Below are positions 8,199 to 8,199 of a stretch of 8,199 bases of DNA, piece by piece. Under the pieces are notes generated by a model. It searched no databases, was not told where the DNA came from, and saw nothing but the letters and a program-made list of their open reading frames with translations. The stretch lies in the NCBI GenBank assembly GCA_041666985.1, contig JBAYFV010000164.1, positions 1 to 8,199 on the forward strand, in the 5' to 3' direction. The position numbers and the translations under genes were made by a program. This DNA comes from GWF2-50-93 sp041666985 (GTDB lineage: Bacteria; Verrucomicrobiota; Lentisphaeria; Victivallales; GWF2-50-93). The stretch's first letter is position 1. Each line of letters opens with the position of its first letter.

Positions 8199-8199
8199 A

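Overview
The window is a bacterial chromosomal segment of roughly balanced base composition. It carries four recognisable full-length genes, one small membrane-protein gene, a gene fragment at the left edge and a doubtful one at the right edge. FtsQ implies a cell that divides with a standard divisome. Several different palindromic repeat families fill the intergenic space and even sit in frame inside a gene, and there is a ceramidase-like hydrolase. This combination is what I would expect from an uncultured member of the Planctomycetes-Verrucomicrobia-Lentisphaerota group, perhaps Lentisphaerota. That placement is an inference from pattern memory, not a demonstrated one.

Layout. Positions 1-41 (minus strand) hold the first codons of a small protein resembling a ribbon-helix-helix antitoxin, with a very good sigma70-type promoter (61-88) and a strong ribosome binding site. 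Positions 42-588 are intergenic and contain at least three separate palindromic elements (231-248, 276-344 and 458-560). A neutral/alkaline ceramidase-family hydrolase follows at 589-2250 (+). Two palindromic elements lie in its reading frame, and one of them is nearly identical over 26 bases to part of the intergenic element. Positions 2251-2486 separate convergent genes and hold three consecutive stem-loops. The minus strand then carries ftsQ (2487-3302) downstream of carB (3420-6677), with a heptanucleotide tandem repeat between them. From a short divergent intergenic region the plus strand carries a two-helix membrane protein (6822-7124) followed 4 bases later by trpC (7129-7935). The right end (7936-8199) is dominated by two more palindromes, 8002-8102 and 8136-8186. 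An unterminated minus-strand reading frame runs through them and may be the end of a gene outside the window.

How the genes relate. CarB makes carbamoyl phosphate for pyrimidine and arginine synthesis, TrpC closes the indole ring in tryptophan synthesis, and FtsQ acts in the divisome. None has its usual partners beside it: carA, the other trp genes, and the mur/ftsA/ftsZ cluster are all absent from the window. The window looks like ordinary core metabolism with dispersed operons. The notable content is the density of structured repeats and their tolerance inside a coding sequence. I found no CRISPR array, tRNA, rRNA, full insertion sequence or recognisable defence system.
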